Of a DNA stretch of 34,104 nucleotides, positions 33,153 to 34,104 are shown piece after piece. A program made the position numbers and the translations under genes. The stretch is taken from NCBI RefSeq assembly GCF_019636075.1, contig NZ_JAHBYG010000045.1:1-34104 (forward strand), written 5' to 3'. The stretch is from Ferrovibrio sp. (GTDB taxonomy: Bacteria > Pseudomonadota > Alphaproteobacteria > Ferrovibrionales > Ferrovibrionaceae). Positions within the stretch are counted from its first letter, which is position 1; every line of letters begins with the position of its first letter. The notes under the pieces were generated by a model that worked only from the letters and a program-made list of their open reading frames with translations, was not told the origin of the DNA and did not search any database.

Positions 33153-34104
33153 ATGACCACCCATCTACCGCCACAGCCTGTAATCTGGGCGCTTTCGCGC
33201 CACGCCGCCTATCTGGCCGGGCGCAATGGTGGCGAGCGCCTGCAGCGCAAGGGGGAGGATTTCTCCAAGCTGCAGTTGGATGAAGCCAAGCTGGATGATG
33301 CCATCCTGCCCGGGTGTAACTTTGCGCAATCCAGTCTTGTGAGCGCACAGCTGATCCGCGCCGATCTGTTCGGCAGCGATTTCACCCGCGCCGATCTGAC
33401 CCGCACCGTGTTCGACCGCGCCGATCTGCGCGGCGCCAATTTCGTGCTCGCCACATTGCGCCAGACCTCTTTCCGCCAGACCGATCTGCGGCCGGGCCAG
33501 ATCATGCGCGTGGATGGCGCCGACGGGCAGGAAGCCGGGCAATCCGTGCCGGTGAACATGAGCGGCGCCAATCTGGAAGAGGCCAATCTCAAGAATGCCC
33601 AGATGGATCAGGCCAATCTGTCGAATGCCAACGCAGTCGGCGCCACTTTCGCCGCCGCCGCCATGTTTGCCGTCAACCTCACCGGCGCCGACCTCACCAA
33701 TGCCGATTTTTCCGGCGCCAAGCTGAAAGGCACCACATTCGTCGGCGCCAGACTGGAAGGTGCGAGGCTGACCGGCGCCGATCTGCGCGGCGCCAATCTG
33801 CGCAGCGTAGACCTGAGCCAATGCGATACCACCGGCGCCAACATGATGGGGGCGATTTATCGCGCGGAATCCCACCTGCCCCACGACGTGGAAGCCCGGC
33901 TGGCCGCCCATGGCCGCTGGATCGCCTCCAATGGTGCCGAGGGCGAGCGTGCGGTGTTCACCGGCATGCGCCTGCAGGGATTGGATTTCTCAAGCTGCGA
34001 CCTGCGCGCGGCGGTGTTCCATGATGCCCATCTGGCCGGCGCATTGTTCAGCCGCAGCCAGTTGATGTTTGCCAGCTTCATCGGCGCCGATCTGCGCAAG
34101 GCGG
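33153..34104 (+). CDS. Pentapeptide-repeat protein, N-terminal part (runs off the right edge)
   Basis: The frame opens with ATG at 33153-33155 (MTTHLPPQPVIWALSRHAAY) and stays open for 317 codons to the edge. From residue about 38 nearly every fifth residue is Leu, Met or Phe preceded by Ala (ADLFGSDFTRADLTRTVFDR, GADLRGANLRSVDLSQCDT), giving a right-handed quadrilateral beta-helix. Near residues 237-262 the helix is broken by LPHDVEARLAAHGRWIASNG, and a second repeat block (LRAAVFHDAHLAGALFSRSQ) follows. No signal peptide is seen. Family roles range from gyrase protection (Qnr/MfpA) to unknown scaffolds; the interrupted, long form is unlike Qnr, so I make no functional call. Confidence 0.88.
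   Translation, partial: MTTHLPPQPVIWALSRHAAYLAGRNGGERLQRKGEDFSKLQLDEAKLDDAILPGCNFAQSSLVSAQLIRADLFGSDFTRADLTRTVFDRADLRGANFVLATLRQTSFRQTDLRPGQIMRVDGADGQEAGQSVPVNMSGANLEEANLKNAQMDQANLSNANAVGATFAAAAMFAVNLTGADLTNADFSGAKLKGTTFVGARLEGARLTGADLRGANLRSVDLSQCDTTGANMMGAIYRAESHLPHDVEARLAAHGRWIASNGAEGERAVFTGMRLQGLDFSSCDLRAAVFHDAHLAGALFSRSQLMFASFIGADLRKA

Overview
The window is chromosomal, GC-rich bacterial DNA. From about position 2,700 to the end it reads as an alphaproteobacterium, most likely Rhodospirillales-like. The minus-strand order fur-plsC-miaB-phoH-ybeY-corC-lnt-HTH regulator-metK-trmB-rimP-nusA is a familiar alphaproteobacterial block, and MucR, IHF-beta next to SppA and LapA, and a TsaB-RimI fusion fit that group. 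The first ~2.7 kb (the start of infB and the 3' part of nusA) instead encode proteins that look acidobacterial. The switch lies inside nusA at a conserved stretch near 2665-2697. I read this as an assembly chimera of two genomes or, less likely, a real inter-phylum recombination.

Layout. 1-3995 (minus): infB (partial), nusA (chimeric), rimP. 4212-6268 (minus): trmB and metK, each followed by a clear hairpin terminator. 6488-14508 (minus): HTH regulator, lnt, corC, ybeY, phoH, miaB, plsC, fur, covering envelope lipid and lipoprotein maturation, RNA maturation and metal regulation. 14642-16370 (minus): mucR and the tsaB-rimI fusion. 16397-16960 (plus): a VanX-like dipeptidase, overlapping the end of the next block. 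16915-21011 (minus): sarcosine-oxidase-like flavoenzyme, ornithine cyclodeaminase/mu-crystallin homologue, lapA, ihfB, sppA and an SCP2 protein. 21142-28441 (plus): a six-gene acyl-CoA catabolic operon (SDR, carboxyltransferase, acyl-CoA dehydrogenase, biotin-carrying carboxylase subunit, GNAT, second acyl-CoA dehydrogenase). It starts beside a perfect 38-bp palindrome shared with the divergent SCP2 gene. 28445-30157 (minus): TPR lipoprotein. 30274-30603 (plus): small cupin. 30631-32322 (minus): Na/Pi cotransporter-PhoU protein. 32438-33007 (minus): PilZ protein with a histone-H1-like tail. 33153 to the end (plus): partial pentapeptide-repeat protein.

The acyl-CoA operon has both subunits of a methylcrotonyl/geranyl-CoA-type carboxylase and two dehydrogenases, but no enoyl-CoA hydratase or HMG-CoA lyase. 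It therefore resembles acyclic-terpenoid (Atu-like) or other branched acyl-CoA breakdown more than a complete leucine (Liu) operon.

The least expected feature is a set of five short tandem arrays with a 15-bp period, in lnt, miaB, the tsaB-rimI fusion, the sarcosine-oxidase-like gene, and the cupin/Na-Pi junction. Their units resemble each other at the DNA level although at least one is read in another frame, which suggests a dispersed 15-bp repeat family that expands inside genes without breaking them. I saw no tRNA, rRNA, CRISPR array, insertion sequence or prophage, and no gene-free stretch above 300 bases.
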